A DNA stretch of 64,000 nt, from assembly GCF_017896165.1 (NCBI RefSeq), contig NZ_JAFCNB010000001.1:682001-746000 (forward strand), given 5' to 3'. The position numbers were made by a program, and so were the translations under genes. Shown piece after piece: positions 25,307 through 35,330 of this stretch. The stretch comes from Microbispora oryzae (GTDB lineage Bacteria; Actinomycetota; Actinomycetes; Streptosporangiales; Streptosporangiaceae). The notes under the pieces were generated by a model, which saw only the letters and a list, made by a program, of their open reading frames with translations, was not told the origin of the DNA and did not search any database. Numbering within the stretch: position 1 is the first letter of the stretch; each line of letters begins with the position of its first letter.

Positions 25307-25861
25307 GTGAGACGAATGATGCGCGCCCGGATCAGAGCGGGCGACCCGGCGGCGTTCCGCGAGCTGTTCGGCGAGCACGCGCAGGCGATCTACCGCCACG
25401 CCGTCCGGGCCACCGGCGACTGGTCGGCCGCCGAGGACGTGGTGTCCCTGACCTTCCTGGAGGCGTGGCGGCTGCGCGGGCGGCTGGATCCGGAGGGCGA
25501 CGGCCTGGCCCCGTGGCTGTTCGGGATCGCCACCAACGTGCTGCGGAACACGAGCCGCGCCGCCCGGCGGCACCGCGCGGCGCTGTCCCGGCTGCCCGCC
25601 GGGGCCGAGGTGCCCGACTTCGCCGACGAGATCGCGGGCCGCGCCGACGACGCGGCGCGAATCGGCGCGGCCCACGCCGCCCTCGCCCGGCTGGGCGACA
25701 CCGACAGGGAAATCATCATGCTGTGCGTCTGGGCCGGCCTGGACTACGCGTCCACGGCGGAGGCCCTCGGGATCCCGGTGGGCACCGTGCGATCCCGGCT
25801 CTCGCGGGCCAGAACCCGCCTGCGTGAGCTCAGCGCGACCCTCCAGGAGGAGAGCCGATGA
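25307..25861 (+). CDS. ECF-family RNA polymerase sigma factor
   Basis: 184 aa. Region 2 has F-R-E-L-F-G-E-H-A-Q-A-I-Y-R-H-A and D-W-S-A-A-E-D-V-V-S-L-T-F-L-E-A-W-R, with the sigma-2.4 basic stretch P-W-L-F-G-I-A-T-N-V-L-R-N. Region 4 has L-D-Y-A-S-T-A-E-A-L-G-I-P-V-G-T-V-R-S-R-L-S-R-A-R. It overlaps the CU044_5270 gene by ATGA, so that membrane protein is the likely partner. Three close starts are possible (GTG 25307, ATG 25316, ATG 25319). The regulon is unknown. Confidence 0.9.
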   Translation: MRRMMRARIRAGDPAAFRELFGEHAQAIYRHAVRATGDWSAAEDVVSLTFLEAWRLRGRLDPEGDGLAPWLFGIATNVLRNTSRAARRHRAALSRLPAGAEVPDFADEIAGRADDAARIGAAHAALARLGDTDREIIMLCVWAGLDYASTAEALGIPVGTVRSRLSRARTRLRELSATLQEESR

Positions 25862-26853
25862 ACGCCGAGATCGAAGAGCTCGCCCGCCTGCTCCCGCCCC
25901 CCGGGCAGCCGGCGCTCCCCCCGCTGCGGCACCGGCAACTGCTGGACCATCTGTCCCGGGAGATCGACGCGGACCTCGCCCGGTCGCCCCGGCGGCTCCG
26001 CCTCCCGGGACTCCCGATGCCCGCCCGCGCCACCGTGGCACTGTCCGTGGCACTGTCCGTGGCACTGGCCGCGGTCCTGGTTGTGGCATTCGTGGCGTCC
26101 CGCCCCCGCGGGCCACGGATCGAGGAGGTGTCCTTCACCGCGCCGTCCGTGATTCAGGTGCCGGCCGCCACCTCGAAGGGCGTCGCCGAGACGCTGGAGA
26201 GGATCGCCGACGCCGCCGCGCGCCGGGTCGCCCCGGCCGTCGGGCCCGGCCAGTACGTCTACACGCGGAGCGCGGTGTCGAGCAGCAGGCCCACCGCGCA
26301 GCGGACGTTCGGCGGCCCGGTGGAGGGGATCCCCATGCACCAGCGGCAGACCTGGCTGCCGGGGGATCCCGGCGCCACCGGGATCGTCCGGGAGGACGGC
26401 GGCGACATGACGCTGCACTCGTCCGTCGACAGCGCGTCGTACCGGCGGATAGCGGCGCTTCCCGCCGACCCGCGCGCCGTGCTCGAATGGCTCTACACGC
26501 GTCAGGGCGACCGCAGCCCGTCCCGCGCCTTCGACCAGGTGGGAATGCTGCTCGATCCCGAGACGATCGTGCCGCAGGGCGTCCGCGCCGCGCTCTACCG
26601 CGCGACCGCGCTCATCCCGGGCGTGCAACTCGTGCCGCACGCGCGGGACGCCCTCGGCCGCCGCGGCGTCGGCGTGGCGTTCACCCTGAACGGCGAGCGC
26701 ACCGAGTGGATCTTCGACTCCGCGACGCTGTCCCGCCTCGGCACGCGCGACTACCTCGTGACCGGCTCCGGCCGGGGCGGCGCGGGCACCGTCATGAGCA
26801 CCGACGTCGTGCTCGACCAGAGGGTCGTCGACGACGCCGGCGACGCCGGATGA
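25858..26853 (+). CDS. CU044_5270-type membrane protein, sigma-factor partner
   Basis: 331 aa. An N-terminal cytosolic stretch of about 55 residues (E-I-E-E-L-A-R-L-L-P-P) precedes one membrane helix (about 58-82) and a large extracytoplasmic domain. That domain includes the G-Q-Y-V-Y-T-R and Q-R-Q-T-W-L-P strands typical of the family. Such genes regularly follow an ECF sigma factor and are presumed to tether or inhibit it; that function is not proven. A 12-bp unit is repeated three times in the membrane-helix codons. The coding end is followed by a hairpin. Confidence 0.8.
   Translation: MNAEIEELARLLPPPGQPALPPLRHRQLLDHLSREIDADLARSPRRLRLPGLPMPARATVALSVALSVALAAVLVVAFVASRPRGPRIEEVSFTAPSVIQVPAATSKGVAETLERIADAAARRVAPAVGPGQYVYTRSAVSSSRPTAQRTFGGPVEGIPMHQRQTWLPGDPGATGIVREDGGDMTLHSSVDSASYRRIAALPADPRAVLEWLYTRQGDRSPSRAFDQVGMLLDPETIVPQGVRAALYRATALIPGVQLVPHARDALGRRGVGVAFTLNGERTEWIFDSATLSRLGTRDYLVTGSGRGGAGTVMSTDVVLDQRVVDDAGDAG
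26035..26070 (+). repeat. 12-bp tandem repeat inside the membrane-helix codons
   Basis: GTGGCACTGTCC is repeated twice exactly and once with one change (GTGGCACTGGCC). It encodes V-A-L-S, V-A-L-S, V-A-L-A within the transmembrane helix, so copy changes would alter helix length by four residues. Confidence 0.9.
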
Positions 26854-26877
26854 CACGGCCCCCGGGATGAGAGACAC

Positions 26878-26916
26878 GAGAGCCGCGCGGCGCCCGTGGG
26901 GCGCGGCGCGGCTCTC
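26878..26916. terminator. Hairpin terminator between the convergent sigma operon and M16 peptidase gene
   Basis: Arms 26878-26888 and 26906-26916 pair over 11 bp. After one G-G mismatch the stem continues for six more pairs to a 3-nt loop. It lies in the 101-bp gap between convergent stops. Confidence 0.85.
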
Positions 26917-26954
26917 GCCTCGGACAGCTCGCCGGGAGATGCACCCGGCGGACG

Positions 26955-28265
26955 TCAGGACACGGCGAAGCCGAAATCCTTGTCGGCGTATGGACCGATC
27001 ACGGCGAGCGTCAGCGGACGGTTCAGCACGTCGGCGGCCACCTCCGCGATGTCGTCCGGGGTGACGGCCTCGATCCGCCCGAGGACCTCGTCCACCGGCA
27101 TGAGCCGCTCATAGACGAGCTCGCTCTTACCGATCCTGGACATGCGGGAGCCGGTGTCCTCAAGCCCGAGCACCAGCCCGCCCCGCATCTGGCCCTTGCC
27201 GCGGGCGATCTCCTCGTCGGTGAAACCGGCGTTCAGGACCCGCGTCACCTCGTCCCGGCAGATCTTCAGCACGTCGTCGGCCTTGGACGGCAGGCAGCCG
27301 ACGTAGATCCCGAACTGGCCGGTGTCGGCGTACTGCGAGGTGTAGCTGTACGCGCTGTAGGCCAGGCCGCGCTTCTCCCGGATCTCCTGGAACAGCCGCG
27401 ACGACATGCCGCCGCCCAGCGCGGCGTTCAGCACGCTCAGGGCGAACCGGCGGTCGTCGTTCCGGGAGACGCCGGTCGTGCCGAGCACGAGGTTCGCCTG
27501 CTCGGTGGGCCGGTCGAGCACCCGGACGCCGGAGCGCGACCCCGCTCCCGGCCCCCCGATCCGCGGGGGCGCGGGCTCGGCGGCGCCGCCGAGGGCCCCG
27601 GCCCGCTCGTACGCCGCCGCCACGAGCTCGACGACCACGTCGTGGTCGACGTTGCCCGCCACGGACACCACGGTCCGCGGCGGCAGGTAGTAGCGCTGGT
27701 AGTACTCGTGGATGCGGTCGCGGGTCAACGCGTTGATCGAGTCGTCGTTGCCGAGGATCGGCCGCCCGATCGGCGTGTCGCCGTACAGCTCGGCGGCGAA
27801 CTGCTCGTGCACGACGTCCGACGGGTCGTCGTCGTGCATCGCGATCTCCTCCAGGATCACACCGCGCTCGGACTCCACGTCGTCGGCGGTGATCAGGGAG
27901 GAGGTCACGACGTCGGCGAGCACGTCGATGGCCAGGGGCAGGTCCTCGTCGAGCACCCTCGCGTAGTAGCAGGTGTACTCCTTGGCGGTGAACGCGTTGA
28001 TCTCCCCGCCGATCCCCTCGATCGACGCCGAGATCTCCATGGCGCTCCGCGTGGGCGTGCCCTTGAAGAGGAGGTGCTCGAGGAAGTGGGTGGCCCCCAT
28101 GTGCTCGGGGGCCTCGTCGCGGGAACCGATGCCGACCCACATGCCGACCGCCACGCTGCGGACGGTCGGCATGGACTCGGTCACCACCCGGAGCCCCCCG
28201 GGGAGGACGGTGCGCCGGATCGCGCCCGCACCGTCCTTACCCGGGTGGAGAGTCGTGGTGATCAC
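26955..28265 (-). CDS. M16-family zinc peptidase (PepR/YmxG-like)
   Basis: 436 aa insulinase/pitrilysin-type protein. The inverted zinc motif [11 protein letters not shown] is near residue 58, and the downstream Glu ligand is in E-R-G-V-I-L-E-E-I. The second half has [12 protein letters not shown] and the usual Y-V-G-C-L-P-S-K strand. The GTG start overlaps the pnp stop (GTGA), so it is co-translated with pnp, an arrangement widespread in Gram-positive bacteria. The role there is unclear; peptide or signal-peptide turnover is usually proposed. Confidence 0.92.
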   Translation of the reverse strand: MITTTLHPGKDGAGAIRRTVLPGGLRVVTESMPTVRSVAVGMWVGIGSRDEAPEHMGATHFLEHLLFKGTPTRSAMEISASIEGIGGEINAFTAKEYTCYYARVLDEDLPLAIDVLADVVTSSLITADDVESERGVILEEIAMHDDDPSDVVHEQFAAELYGDTPIGRPILGNDDSINALTRDRIHEYYQRYYLPPRTVVSVAGNVDHDVVVELVAAAYERAGALGGAAEPAPPRIGGPGAGSRSGVRVLDRPTEQANLVLGTTGVSRNDDRRFALSVLNAALGGGMSSRLFQEIREKRGLAYSAYSYTSQYADTGQFGIYVGCLPSKADDVLKICRDEVTRVLNAGFTDEEIARGKGQMRGGLVLGLEDTGSRMSRIGKSELVYERLMPVDEVLGRIEAVTPDDIAEVAADVLNRPLTLAVIGPYADKDFGFAVS

Positions 28266-30595
28266 GAGTTCCGCTCGTCCCGTCCGCCGCGGGTACGGCT
28301 GCGGCGCGGGCGCGGAGCGCGCTCCTCCTGCTGCTGCGGCTCCGCCGCCGCTCCCGGCGCGGCCGGGGCGGCGGACGCCGGGGCGGCCTCGCCGCTCTCG
28401 TCCGCGGCGGCCTTCTCGGCGGCCTCCTTCTCGACCACCTCGACAGGCACCAGCGACAGCTTGCCGCGCGAGTCGATCTCGGCGATCTCCACCTGGATCT
28501 TCTCGCCGACGTTCATGACGTCCTCGACGTTCTCGATCCGGCGGCCGCCGTGCAGCTTGCGGATCTGCGAGACGTGCAGCAGACCGTCCTTGCCGGGCAG
28601 CAGCGACACGAACGCGCCGAAGGCGGCGATCTTCACGACCGTGCCCAGGTAGCGCTCGCCGACCTCCGGCATGTGCGGGTTCGCGATGCCGTTGATCAGC
28701 GACCGGGCGGCCTCCGCGGACGGGCCGTCGGTGGCGCCGATGTAGATCGTGCCGTCGTCCTCGATGGTGATCTCGGCGCCGGTGTCGTCCTGGATCTGGT
28801 TGATCATCTTGCCCTTGGGGCCGATGACCTCGCCGATCTTGTCGACCGGGACCTTGATGGTGATGATGCGCGGCGCGGTCGGGTTCATCTCCGCCGGAGA
28901 GTCGATCGCCTCCTGCATCACGTCGAGGATCGCCAGGCGGGCGCCTCTGGCCTGCTTCAGCGCCCCCGCGAGCACGTGGGCCGGGATACCGTCGAGCTTC
29001 GTGTCGAGCTGCAGCGCGGTGATCAGGTCCTTCGTGCCGGCGACCTTGAAGTCCATGTCGCCCATCGCGTCCTCGGCGCCGAGGATGTCGGTCAGCGTCA
29101 CATACTGGTCGCCCTCGCCGATGAGGCCCATCGCGATGCCGGCCACCATCTCCTTGAGCGGCACGCCCGCGTCGAGCAGGGCCATCGTGGACGCGCACAC
29201 GGAGCCCATCGAGGTCGAGCCGTTCGACCCGAGGGCCTCGGAGACCTGCCGGATGGCGTACGGGAACTCCTCCCGCGACGGCAGCACGGGGATCAGCGCC
29301 CGCTCGGCCAGCGCTCCGTGGCCGATCTCGCGGCGCTTCGGCGAGCCGACGCGGCCCGTCTCACCCGTGGAGTACGGCGGGAAGTTGTAGTTGTGCATGT
29401 AGCGCTTCGTCCGCTCGGGATTGAGCGTGTCGATCATCTGCTCCATGCGCAGCATGTTCAGCGTGGTGATGCCCAGGATCTGGGTCTCCCCGCGCTCGAA
29501 CAGGGCCGAGCCGTGCACCCGGGGCACCACGTGGACCTCGGCGTTGAGCTGCCGGATGTCCTTCGTGCCGCGGCCGTCGATCCGGACGCCCTCGGCGATG
29601 ACGCGCGCGCGCATCAGCTTCTTGGTCAGCGACCGGAAGGCGGCGCCGATCTCCTTCTCCCGGCCCTCGAAGTCGGGCAGGAGCTTCTCGGCGGCCAGGG
29701 CCTTGACCCGGTCGATCTCCAGCTCGCGCTCCTGCTTGCCGGCGATGGCCAGCGCCGCGGCCAGCTCGTTGCGCACGGCGCCGGTGACGGCCTCCAGGGC
29801 GTCGTCCTGGTAGTCGAGGAAGATCGGATACTCGGCGGTCTCCTTGCCGGCGACCTGGGCCAGCTTGGCCTGCGCCTCGCAGAGCACCTTGATGAACGGC
29901 TTGGCGGCCTCCAGGCCCTGCGCGACGGCCTCCTCGGTCGGCGCCACGGCGCCCTCGGCCACCAGCTTCAGCGTGTCGCGCGTCGACTCGGCCTCGACCA
30001 TCATGATCGCCACGTCGCCGTCGGGCAGCACCCGGCCCGCGACCACCATGTCGAAGGTGGCGGTCTCCAGCTCGGAGTGGGTCGGGAAGGCGACCCACTG
30101 ACCGTCGATCAGCCCGACCCGCACGCCGCCGATGGGGCCGGAGAACGGCAGCCCGGCCAGCTGGGTCGACATGCTCGCGGCGTTGATGGCCACCACGTCG
30201 TACAGGTGATCGGGCTGCAGCGCCATCACGGTGGCGACGATCTGGATCTCGTTGCGCAGGCCCTTGACGAACGACGGGCGCAGCGGCCGGTCGATCAGAC
30301 GGCAGGTGAGGATCGCGTCCTCGGACGGCCTGCCCTCACGGCGGAAGAACGAGCCGGGGATCCGGCCCGCCGCGTACATCCGCTCCTCGACGTCCACGGT
30401 GAGCGGGAAGAAGTCCAGGTTCTCCTTGGGATTCTTCGACGCGGTGGTCGCGCTCAGCACCATCGTCTCGTCGTCGAGGTACGCGACGGCGCTACCCGCC
30501 GCCTGGCGCGCGAGGCGACCGGTCTCGAACCGGATCGTGCGCGTGCCGAAAGAGCCGTTGTCGATGACGGCTTCCGTGCTGTGGACACCCTCCAC
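28262..30595 (-). CDS. pnp: Polyribonucleotide nucleotidyltransferase (PNPase)
   Basis: 777 aa, phosphorolytic 3'-5' exoribonuclease. Two RNase PH-like domains flank a helical domain: the first contains [10 protein letters not shown], the second [14 protein letters not shown] and [18 protein letters not shown] domain ([10 protein letters not shown]) and an S1 domain ([13 protein letters not shown]) follow, then an acidic-Ala tail ending in R-G-G-R-D-E-R. It is downstream of rpsO, the conserved order, and overlaps the peptidase gene. Confidence 0.97.
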   Translation of the reverse strand: MEGVHSTEAVIDNGSFGTRTIRFETGRLARQAAGSAVAYLDDETMVLSATTASKNPKENLDFFPLTVDVEERMYAAGRIPGSFFRREGRPSEDAILTCRLIDRPLRPSFVKGLRNEIQIVATVMALQPDHLYDVVAINAASMSTQLAGLPFSGPIGGVRVGLIDGQWVAFPTHSELETATFDMVVAGRVLPDGDVAIMMVEAESTRDTLKLVAEGAVAPTEEAVAQGLEAAKPFIKVLCEAQAKLAQVAGKETAEYPIFLDYQDDALEAVTGAVRNELAAALAIAGKQERELEIDRVKALAAEKLLPDFEGREKEIGAAFRSLTKKLMRARVIAEGVRIDGRGTKDIRQLNAEVHVVPRVHGSALFERGETQILGITTLNMLRMEQMIDTLNPERTKRYMHNYNFPPYSTGETGRVGSPKRREIGHGALAERALIPVLPSREEFPYAIRQVSEALGSNGSTSMGSVCASTMALLDAGVPLKEMVAGIAMGLIGEGDQYVTLTDILGAEDAMGDMDFKVAGTKDLITALQLDTKLDGIPAHVLAGALKQARGARLAILDVMQEAIDSPAEMNPTAPRIITIKVPVDKIGEVIGPKGKMINQIQDDTGAEITIEDDGTIYIGATDGPSAEAARSLINGIANPHMPEVGERYLGTVVKIAAFGAFVSLLPGKDGLLHVSQIRKLHGGRRIENVEDVMNVGEKIQVEIAEIDSRGKLSLVPVEVVEKEAAEKAAADESGEAAPASAAPAAPGAAAEPQQQEERAPRPRRSRTRGGRDERNS

Positions 30596-30880
30596 GGGGG
30601 ACCTCCTTCTGGGGTCGGTCTCCCGCGTCCTGCTACGCCGGGCTCCCCGTTCAGGTGCAGCGCCGGTCTTCGATCGAAGCGCCCGGTCCGTCCGTACGGC
30701 TCTCGCCGCGCCGACCGGGGGCCACTACCGAGGACCGGCCCTCTCACGCCGCGGGATCGCGCGTGCGGCTTGCTGGCGGACGCGGGGCACATGTCTGTCG
30801 GGTCGATTCAGCCTGGCGGCTTCCTCTCCCTCTCGGCTATTCGGTTGTTAATCTCGTGGGCCCATTGTGGCCCGTTGTGG
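30596..30880 (-). promoter_or_regulatory. pnp leader and promoter region
   Basis: The 285 bp between the rpsO hairpin and the pnp ATG contain no convincing gene. pnp leaders are often processed or autoregulated by PNPase, and this spacing leaves room for that, but I see no single dominant stem-loop. Confidence 0.35.
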
Positions 30881-30909
30881 AAAGGGAGCGGCGAAGAATC
30901 GCCGCTCCC
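30879..30909 (-). terminator. rpsO terminator hairpin
   Basis: Arms 30884-30894 and 30899-30909 form a perfect 11-bp stem with a 4-nt loop. On the minus strand it begins nine bases after the rpsO stop and is followed by TTTCC. Confidence 0.85.
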
Positions 30910-30917
30910 GTCTCACA

Positions 30918-31187
30918 TTATCGACGCAGTCCGAGCCGCTCGATGAGGGACCGGTAACGCGTGATGTCCTTGGCCTGCAGATACTTCAGCAGGCGACGCC
31001 GGCGGCCGACCAGCAGCAGCAGCCCGCGGCGGCTGTGGTGGTCGTGCTTGTGCGTCTTGAGGTGCTCGGTCAGGTCACTGATGCGCTTGCTCAGCAGCGC
31101 GATCTGGACCTCCGGCGACCCCGTGTCGCCCTCGCCCGTGCCGTACTCGGTAACGATCGTCTTGGTGGTGGCGGCGTCGAGCGCCAT
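30918..31187 (-). CDS. rpsO: 30S ribosomal protein S15
   Basis: 89 aa, the standard length. It contains the signature [14 protein letters not shown] and [18 protein letters not shown], contacting the 16S rRNA central domain, and ends with [11 protein letters not shown]. The A-T-T-K near residue 6 and Y-G-T-G-E-G-D-T-G are usual for actinobacteria. It is followed by a clear hairpin and then pnp; ribF lies 197 bp upstream. AGAAGGAG precedes the ATG. Confidence 0.97.
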   Translation of the reverse strand: MALDAATTKTIVTEYGTGEGDTGSPEVQIALLSKRISDLTEHLKTHKHDHHSRRGLLLLVGRRRRLLKYLQAKDITRYRSLIERLGLRR

Positions 31188-31384
31188 TCGTTCTCCTTCT
31201 TATGGGAGGCACGCGCAACACTTCCGAAGCCCGCGAACGACCGTGCGTGCCTACAGTCGCCGTGACAGGCCAGCCGCGGCGGCGCACGGCGCCACCGAAC
31301 GAGGGCTGACATCCAAGGCTACCACCGGGAAACGGCGCCCCGCACAACCGCGATCACATGCAGTTGCGGTCCCCGTGCCGGCGA

Positions 31385-32344
31385 TCAGCCCTGGCCGGCG
31401 CGGGCCGTGACCTCCCGGGCCCGATCCACGTCCGTCCGCATCTGGACGATCAGGTCCTCGATCGAGTCGAACCTGAGCGTGTCCCGCAGCCGCTCCGCGA
31501 AGTCGACCGCCACATGCGCCCCGTACAGATCGAGATCGTCGCGGTCCAGCGCGTACGCCTCCACCGTCCGCTCGACCCCGTCGAACGTCGGGTTGGTGCC
31601 GATCGAGATGGCCGCCGGCCAGCGCTGCCCATCGTACGGCGAGGGCGTCTGCGTGCACTGCAACCAGCCCGCGTAGACCCCGTCCGCCGGGATGGCCGTG
31701 TGCTGCGGCGACTCCACGTTGGCCGTGGGGAAACCCAGTGCCCTGCCCCTCTGGTGTCCCCGGACGACCACGCCCTCCACCCGGTGCGGACGGCCCAGCG
31801 CCGCGGCCGCGCCCACCACGTCACCGGCGGCCAGCCGCTCCCGCACCAGCGTCGAGGAGATCGCGTCCGAACCGCCGACCAGCGCCAGGCCCTCCACGGT
31901 GAAGTCGTACTTCTCCCCCAGCTCCCGCAAGGTGCTCAGATCGCCGGACGCCTTGTGACCGAACCGGAAGTTCTCCCCCACCACCACGGCCGACGCGCGC
32001 AGCCGCTCCACCAGCACCGTCTGCACGAACTCGTCCGGCGACATCCGGGAGAACTCCAGCGTGAACGGCAGCACGCACACCGCGTCCACTCCGAGGGACG
32101 CCAGCAGCTCCGTCCTGCGGCGCGGGCTCGTCAGCTGCGGCGGATGGCTGCCGGGCCGGACCACCTCGCCCGGGTGCGGATCGAAAGTGATCACGACCGA
32201 CGCCGACCCGAGGCCGCGCGCCAACTCCACCGCGCGCCCCACCATCCGCTGGTGACCGAGATGGACGCCGTCGAACACGCCGATCGTGACGACGGACCTG
32301 CCCCAGTCATCGGGGACGTCACCCAGCCCGTGCCAGCTCTGCAC
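31385..32344 (-). CDS. ribF: Bifunctional riboflavin kinase/FAD synthetase
   Basis: 319 aa. The N-terminal nucleotidyltransferase has V-T-I-G-V-F-D-G-V-H-L-G-H-Q, with the H-x-G-H class signature, and a later S-S-T-L-V-R. The C-terminal flavokinase has G-R-A-L-G-F-P-T-A-N-V near residue 205 and the catalytic N-P-T-F. It makes FMN and FAD from riboflavin. The GTG start is preceded by a 152-bp gap after truB, containing direct and inverted repeats. The C-terminus, A-R-E-V-T-A-R-A-G-Q-G, is typical in length. Confidence 0.95.
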   Translation of the reverse strand: MQSWHGLGDVPDDWGRSVVTIGVFDGVHLGHQRMVGRAVELARGLGSASVVITFDPHPGEVVRPGSHPPQLTSPRRRTELLASLGVDAVCVLPFTLEFSRMSPDEFVQTVLVERLRASAVVVGENFRFGHKASGDLSTLRELGEKYDFTVEGLALVGGSDAISSTLVRERLAAGDVVGAAAALGRPHRVEGVVVRGHQRGRALGFPTANVESPQHTAIPADGVYAGWLQCTQTPSPYDGQRWPAAISIGTNPTFDGVERTVEAYALDRDDLDLYGAHVAVDFAERLRDTLRFDSIEDLIVQMRTDVDRAREVTARAGQG

Positions 32345-32359
32345 CGCGACCTCGATTCC

Positions 32360-32455
32360 CTGTCTACTTGCCTCGCCTTGCGGCTCGCAGGTCTACTTGC
32401 CTCGCCCGGCGGCTCGGACGCTCACACGCCGCCGCCGGGCTCGCGCAGTAGACAG
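32360..32455 (-). repeat. Direct and inverted repeats in the truB-ribF gap
   Basis: Two about 28-bp direct repeats starting GTCTACTTGCCTCGCC lie at 32362 and 32391. The outer CTGTCTACT (32360-32368) is matched by an inverted AGTAGACAG at 32447-32455. Inside is a 10-bp GC stem (32404-32413 with 32431-32440). On the minus strand this RNA lies just ahead of ribF and could act as an attenuator. It does not resemble an FMN riboswitch. Confidence 0.5.
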
Positions 32456-32496
32456 CCTGCCATGTCCCGGGGGACGCGTGGGCACCAGCCCCGGCG

Positions 32497-33396
32497 TCAG
32501 GGGACGAAGACCACGAGGGGCCGGGCCGCGCCCGCGCGCTCCTCGACGAGCGCCAGAAGGGTGCCGTCCTCGGCGAACACCCCCGACGGGCCGGGTCCGA
32601 GACCCGCTGCCGGCAGACGGCCGCCGTGCGCGACCAGCCGCGCCTGTTCCTCCGTCACGTCCCGGCGGGGGAACGCGGCGGCGACGGCGTCGGCGATCGG
32701 CATGATCACACACTCCCGCTGGAGCTCCTCGATCGTCCTGGCCGTGTCGATTCCGTACGGGCCGACCCGGGTGCGGCGCAGGCGGGTGAGATGCCCGCCG
32801 ACACCGAGGGCGGCGCCGAGGTCGCGGGCCAGCGACCGGATGTACGTGCCGCTGGAGCAGGTGATGACGGCGTCGACGTCGATCACCTCCCCCGTCCTGC
32901 GGACCCCGGTGACGTCGAAGGCGCGGATGGTCACCGGCCGGGCGGCCAGCTCGACCTCCTCGCCCGCGCGGGCCCGCTTGTACGCCCGCTCGCCGTTCAC
33001 CTTGATGGCGCTGACCTGGGGCGGGACCTGCATGATCTGGCCCGTGAGCGCGGCGACGCCGGCGTGGATCCGCTCGTCGGCGACGGAGTCCGCCGGGGCG
33101 GCCGCGATCACCTCGCCCTCCGCGTCGTCGGTGTTGGTCGACACGCCGAGCCGGATCGTCGCCTCGTAGACCTTCTCGGTCAGCGCGAGATGCCCGAGGA
33201 GCCGGGTCGCCTTCTCCACGCCCACCACCAGGACGCCGGTCGCCATCGGGTCGAGGGTGCCCGCGTGGCCCACCTTGCGGGTGCCCGCGATGCCGCGCAT
33301 CTTGCCGACCACGTCGTGCGACGTCCAGCCGGCGGGCTTGTCCACGATGATCAGTCCGCTCGGCGGCGGGGTCCGCCGGGCTCTGGCCGTGCTCAT
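32497..33396 (-). CDS. truB: tRNA pseudouridine(55) synthase
   Basis: 299 aa. It forms pseudouridine 55 in the T loop of tRNAs. The opening G-L-I-I-V-D-K-P-A-G-W-T-S-H-D-V-V and the catalytic G-H-A-G-T-L-D-P-M-A-T-G-V-L with the nucleophilic Asp are diagnostic. Y-E-A-T-I-R-L-G and S-S-G-T-Y-I-R-S-L-A-R-D follow, then an actinobacterial TruB C-terminal domain. It starts 3 bp after the nrnA stop within the same operon, the common truB-ribF-rpsO order. Confidence 0.95.
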   Translation of the reverse strand: MSTARARRTPPPSGLIIVDKPAGWTSHDVVGKMRGIAGTRKVGHAGTLDPMATGVLVVGVEKATRLLGHLALTEKVYEATIRLGVSTNTDDAEGEVIAAAPADSVADERIHAGVAALTGQIMQVPPQVSAIKVNGERAYKRARAGEEVELAARPVTIRAFDVTGVRRTGEVIDVDAVITCSSGTYIRSLARDLGAALGVGGHLTRLRRTRVGPYGIDTARTIEELQRECVIMPIADAVAAAFPRRDVTEEQARLVAHGGRLPAAGLGPGPSGVFAEDGTLLALVEERAGAARPLVVFVP

Positions 33397-33399
33397 ATG

Positions 33400-34428
33400 T
33401 CAGCCCGCTTCCGTGCCGGGTTCCGCGGACGCGGAGAGAAGAGGACGCAGGGCCGCCATGATCTTGTCCGGGGCGAGGCCCGACGAGAAACCGGCGGCGA
33501 GGGCGTGACCGCCGCCCCCCAGGGCGGTGCACGCGCGGCTCACGTCCACGGCGCCCTTCGATCGGGTGGAGACGTTCCAGGTGCCGTCGTCGTCCTGCTT
33601 GAGCACCACGGCCACGTCGGCCTCGTCGACCCGGCGGACCACGTCGATCACGCCTTCCGACTCGCTGTACGGCAGGCCCGCGGCGGCGCGGTCGTCGCGG
33701 CCGAGGTAGGTCCAGACCAGCCCGTGGCCCCCCGCCTCACCGGGTTCGAGGCGGGCACGGCCGAGGGCGAGGCCGAGCACGCCCAGGTAGGCGAAGGGCG
33801 ACCGGTCCCACAGCTCGCGGGCGATCTCGTCGGGGCTGATCCCGGTGGCGAGCAGCCGACCCGCCAGGGCGTGCACCTCGGGAGTGGTCCCCCGGTAGCG
33901 GAACGACCCGGTGTCCGTCACCAGGCCGGTGTAAAGGCAGGTGGCGATCTCGCGGTCGAGGGTGAGACCGAGCCTGCGGACGAGCTCCTCCACCACCACG
34001 GCGGTGGCGGCGGCCGACGTGTCGACCAGGTGGACCGACCCGAACCGGGTGTTGGACACGTGATGGTCGATCACGATCAGCTCGCCGGCCGCGCCGGCGT
34101 TCGGCATGAGCAGGCCGAGCCGTTCCATCGTCGACGCGTCAAAAGTGATCATCACGGCGGGCTCGGCCGGATAGCTCTCCGGTTCGACGAGCAGGTCGCG
34201 TCCGGGGAGGTAGCGCAGGAGCCGCGGCACCGCGAAGCACCGGTCTCCGAACGAGGCGGCCACCTTCCTGCCGGAGGCCCGGAGCGCGAGGCCGAGGCCG
34301 AGCATCGAGCCGAGCGCGTCGCCGTCCGGTGAGACGTGGCACGCCAGCGCGACGCTCTCCGCGCCCCTGATGAGTTCGAGCGCCCGGTCCCAGTCCGCCT
34401 CGGTGAGAGTCGTACCGTTGGCGGTCAC
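33400..34428 (-). CDS. nrnA: DHH-family phosphoesterase (NrnA-like nanoRNase/pAp phosphatase)
   Basis: 342 aa. The DHH domain has the metal motifs [18 protein letters not shown] and V-I-D-H-H-V-S-N. The C-terminal DHHA1 domain contains the substrate motif [11 protein letters not shown]. Such enzymes degrade 2-5-nt RNA and/or pAp; some relatives cleave cyclic dinucleotides. The GTG start overlaps the rbfA stop (GTGA). The rbfA-nrnA-truB order is shared by many actinobacteria. Confidence 0.93.
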   Translation of the reverse strand: MTANGTTLTEADWDRALELIRGAESVALACHVSPDGDALGSMLGLGLALRASGRKVAASFGDRCFAVPRLLRYLPGRDLLVEPESYPAEPAVMITFDASTMERLGLLMPNAGAAGELIVIDHHVSNTRFGSVHLVDTSAAATAVVVEELVRRLGLTLDREIATCLYTGLVTDTGSFRYRGTTPEVHALAGRLLATGISPDEIARELWDRSPFAYLGVLGLALGRARLEPGEAGGHGLVWTYLGRDDRAAAGLPYSESEGVIDVVRRVDEADVAVVLKQDDDGTWNVSTRSKGAVDVSRACTALGGGGHALAAGFSSGLAPDKIMAALRPLLSASAEPGTEAG

Positions 34429-34922
34429 CGGGGGCGGCGCTCCACCCGGTCTGAGGATTCGTCCGCGTCGTCGCCGATCTCGGCGACCTCGCCGTCGAAG
34501 ACCTCCTCGATCCGGTAGGGGTCGGCCTCCCCGGCGAACTGGGCGCCCTCCGCCTGCTTGGCGACCTCCTCGTCCTTGGCCCTGGCCAGGGCGAACAGGT
34601 CGTCCATGTGGCGGGCGCTGTCGGGGAGGGGGTCGTGGACGAACGTGAGGGTGGGGGTGTGCCGCAGCCCGGTCTGCCTGCCGACCTCCGAGCGGATGAT
34701 GCCCTTCGCGCTGTTCAGAGCGGCGGCGGTGTCGGCCCGCTCGGCCTCCGACCCGAAGACCGTGTAGAAGACCGTCGCGTCGCTCAGGTCCGGGGTGATC
34801 CTCGCGTCGGTCACCGTGATGAACCCGAGACGGGGATCCTTGATCCGTCGTTCGAGCATCTCCGCGACGACCTGCTGGATGCGGTCCGCCAGTTTCCTGG
34901 CTCGCGCTGCGTCCATCATCAC
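34425..34922 (-). CDS. rbfA: 30S ribosome-binding factor A
   Basis: 165 aa. It is a KH-fold protein that helps 16S rRNA 5'-end maturation and cold adaptation. The opening [16 protein letters not shown], the core [12 protein letters not shown] and P-T-L-T-F-V-H-D match RbfA. It has an acidic C-terminal extension of about 45 residues ([11 protein letters not shown]) of the type seen in actinobacteria. The first codons read M-M-M-D, so the exact start is ambiguous by two codons. It lies downstream of DUF503 and overlaps nrnA. Confidence 0.95.
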   Translation of the reverse strand: MMMDAARARKLADRIQQVVAEMLERRIKDPRLGFITVTDARITPDLSDATVFYTVFGSEAERADTAAALNSAKGIIRSEVGRQTGLRHTPTLTFVHDPLPDSARHMDDLFALARAKDEEVAKQAEGAQFAGEADPYRIEEVFDGEVAEIGDDADESSDRVERRPR

Positions 34923-34964
34923 GCTCCCTCGTTCACTGTACGGCTGACGCGCGGGCCGGGCCGT

Positions 34965-35264
34965 CTATTCCTCGTGGTCGTTGAAGAGCCGCCGGCGGGA
35001 CGACAGCAGCTCGATCTCGGGATGAAAGGCGACGACGCGCTCACACGCGTCCAGCACCTCGTCGCAGTTGACGGGCGACCCGGACACCACGGCGACGCCG
35101 ATCTCGGCGCGGCGGTGCAGGTCGTTATGGCCGGTCTCCGCCACGGCGACGCCCGGGAACCGCCGTTGGATCTCGGCGACGATCGGGCGGACGACGGAGC
35201 GCTTCTGCTTCAGCGAATGCACATCGCCGAGCAGGATGTCCAATGTGAGGGCACCGACGTACAT
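34965..35264 (-). CDS. DUF503 family protein
   Basis: 99 aa from the ATG giving M-Y-V-G-A-L-T-L-D-I-L-L. The conserved S-L-K-Q-K-R-S-V-V-R-P-I and V-A-V-A-E-T-G-H-N-D-L motifs define DUF503 (YlxP). This small protein is regularly encoded between infB and rbfA and is implicated in ribosome biogenesis. The open frame continues 20 codons upstream into a Pro/Gly-rich stretch that was not included. The gaps to infB (66 bp) and rbfA (42 bp) are short, so all are in one operon. Confidence 0.93.
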   Translation of the reverse strand: MYVGALTLDILLGDVHSLKQKRSVVRPIVAEIQRRFPGVAVAETGHNDLHRRAEIGVAVVSGSPVNCDEVLDACERVVAFHPEIELLSSRRRLFNDHEE

Positions 35265-35330
35265 GGATGTCCCGCCGCGGGGCGGACGCCCGGCCGCCGC
35301 CCCCGGGAGCGGGGGCGGCGGCACGGCGCG

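Noticed and set aside
28550-30946. 798-codon plus-strand frame opposite pnp
   Set aside because: Shadow of pnp, which carries all PNPase domains.
32345-32496. FMN riboswitch before ribF
   Set aside because: The conserved FMN-box sequence and multi-helix junction are not seen; only local repeats are present.
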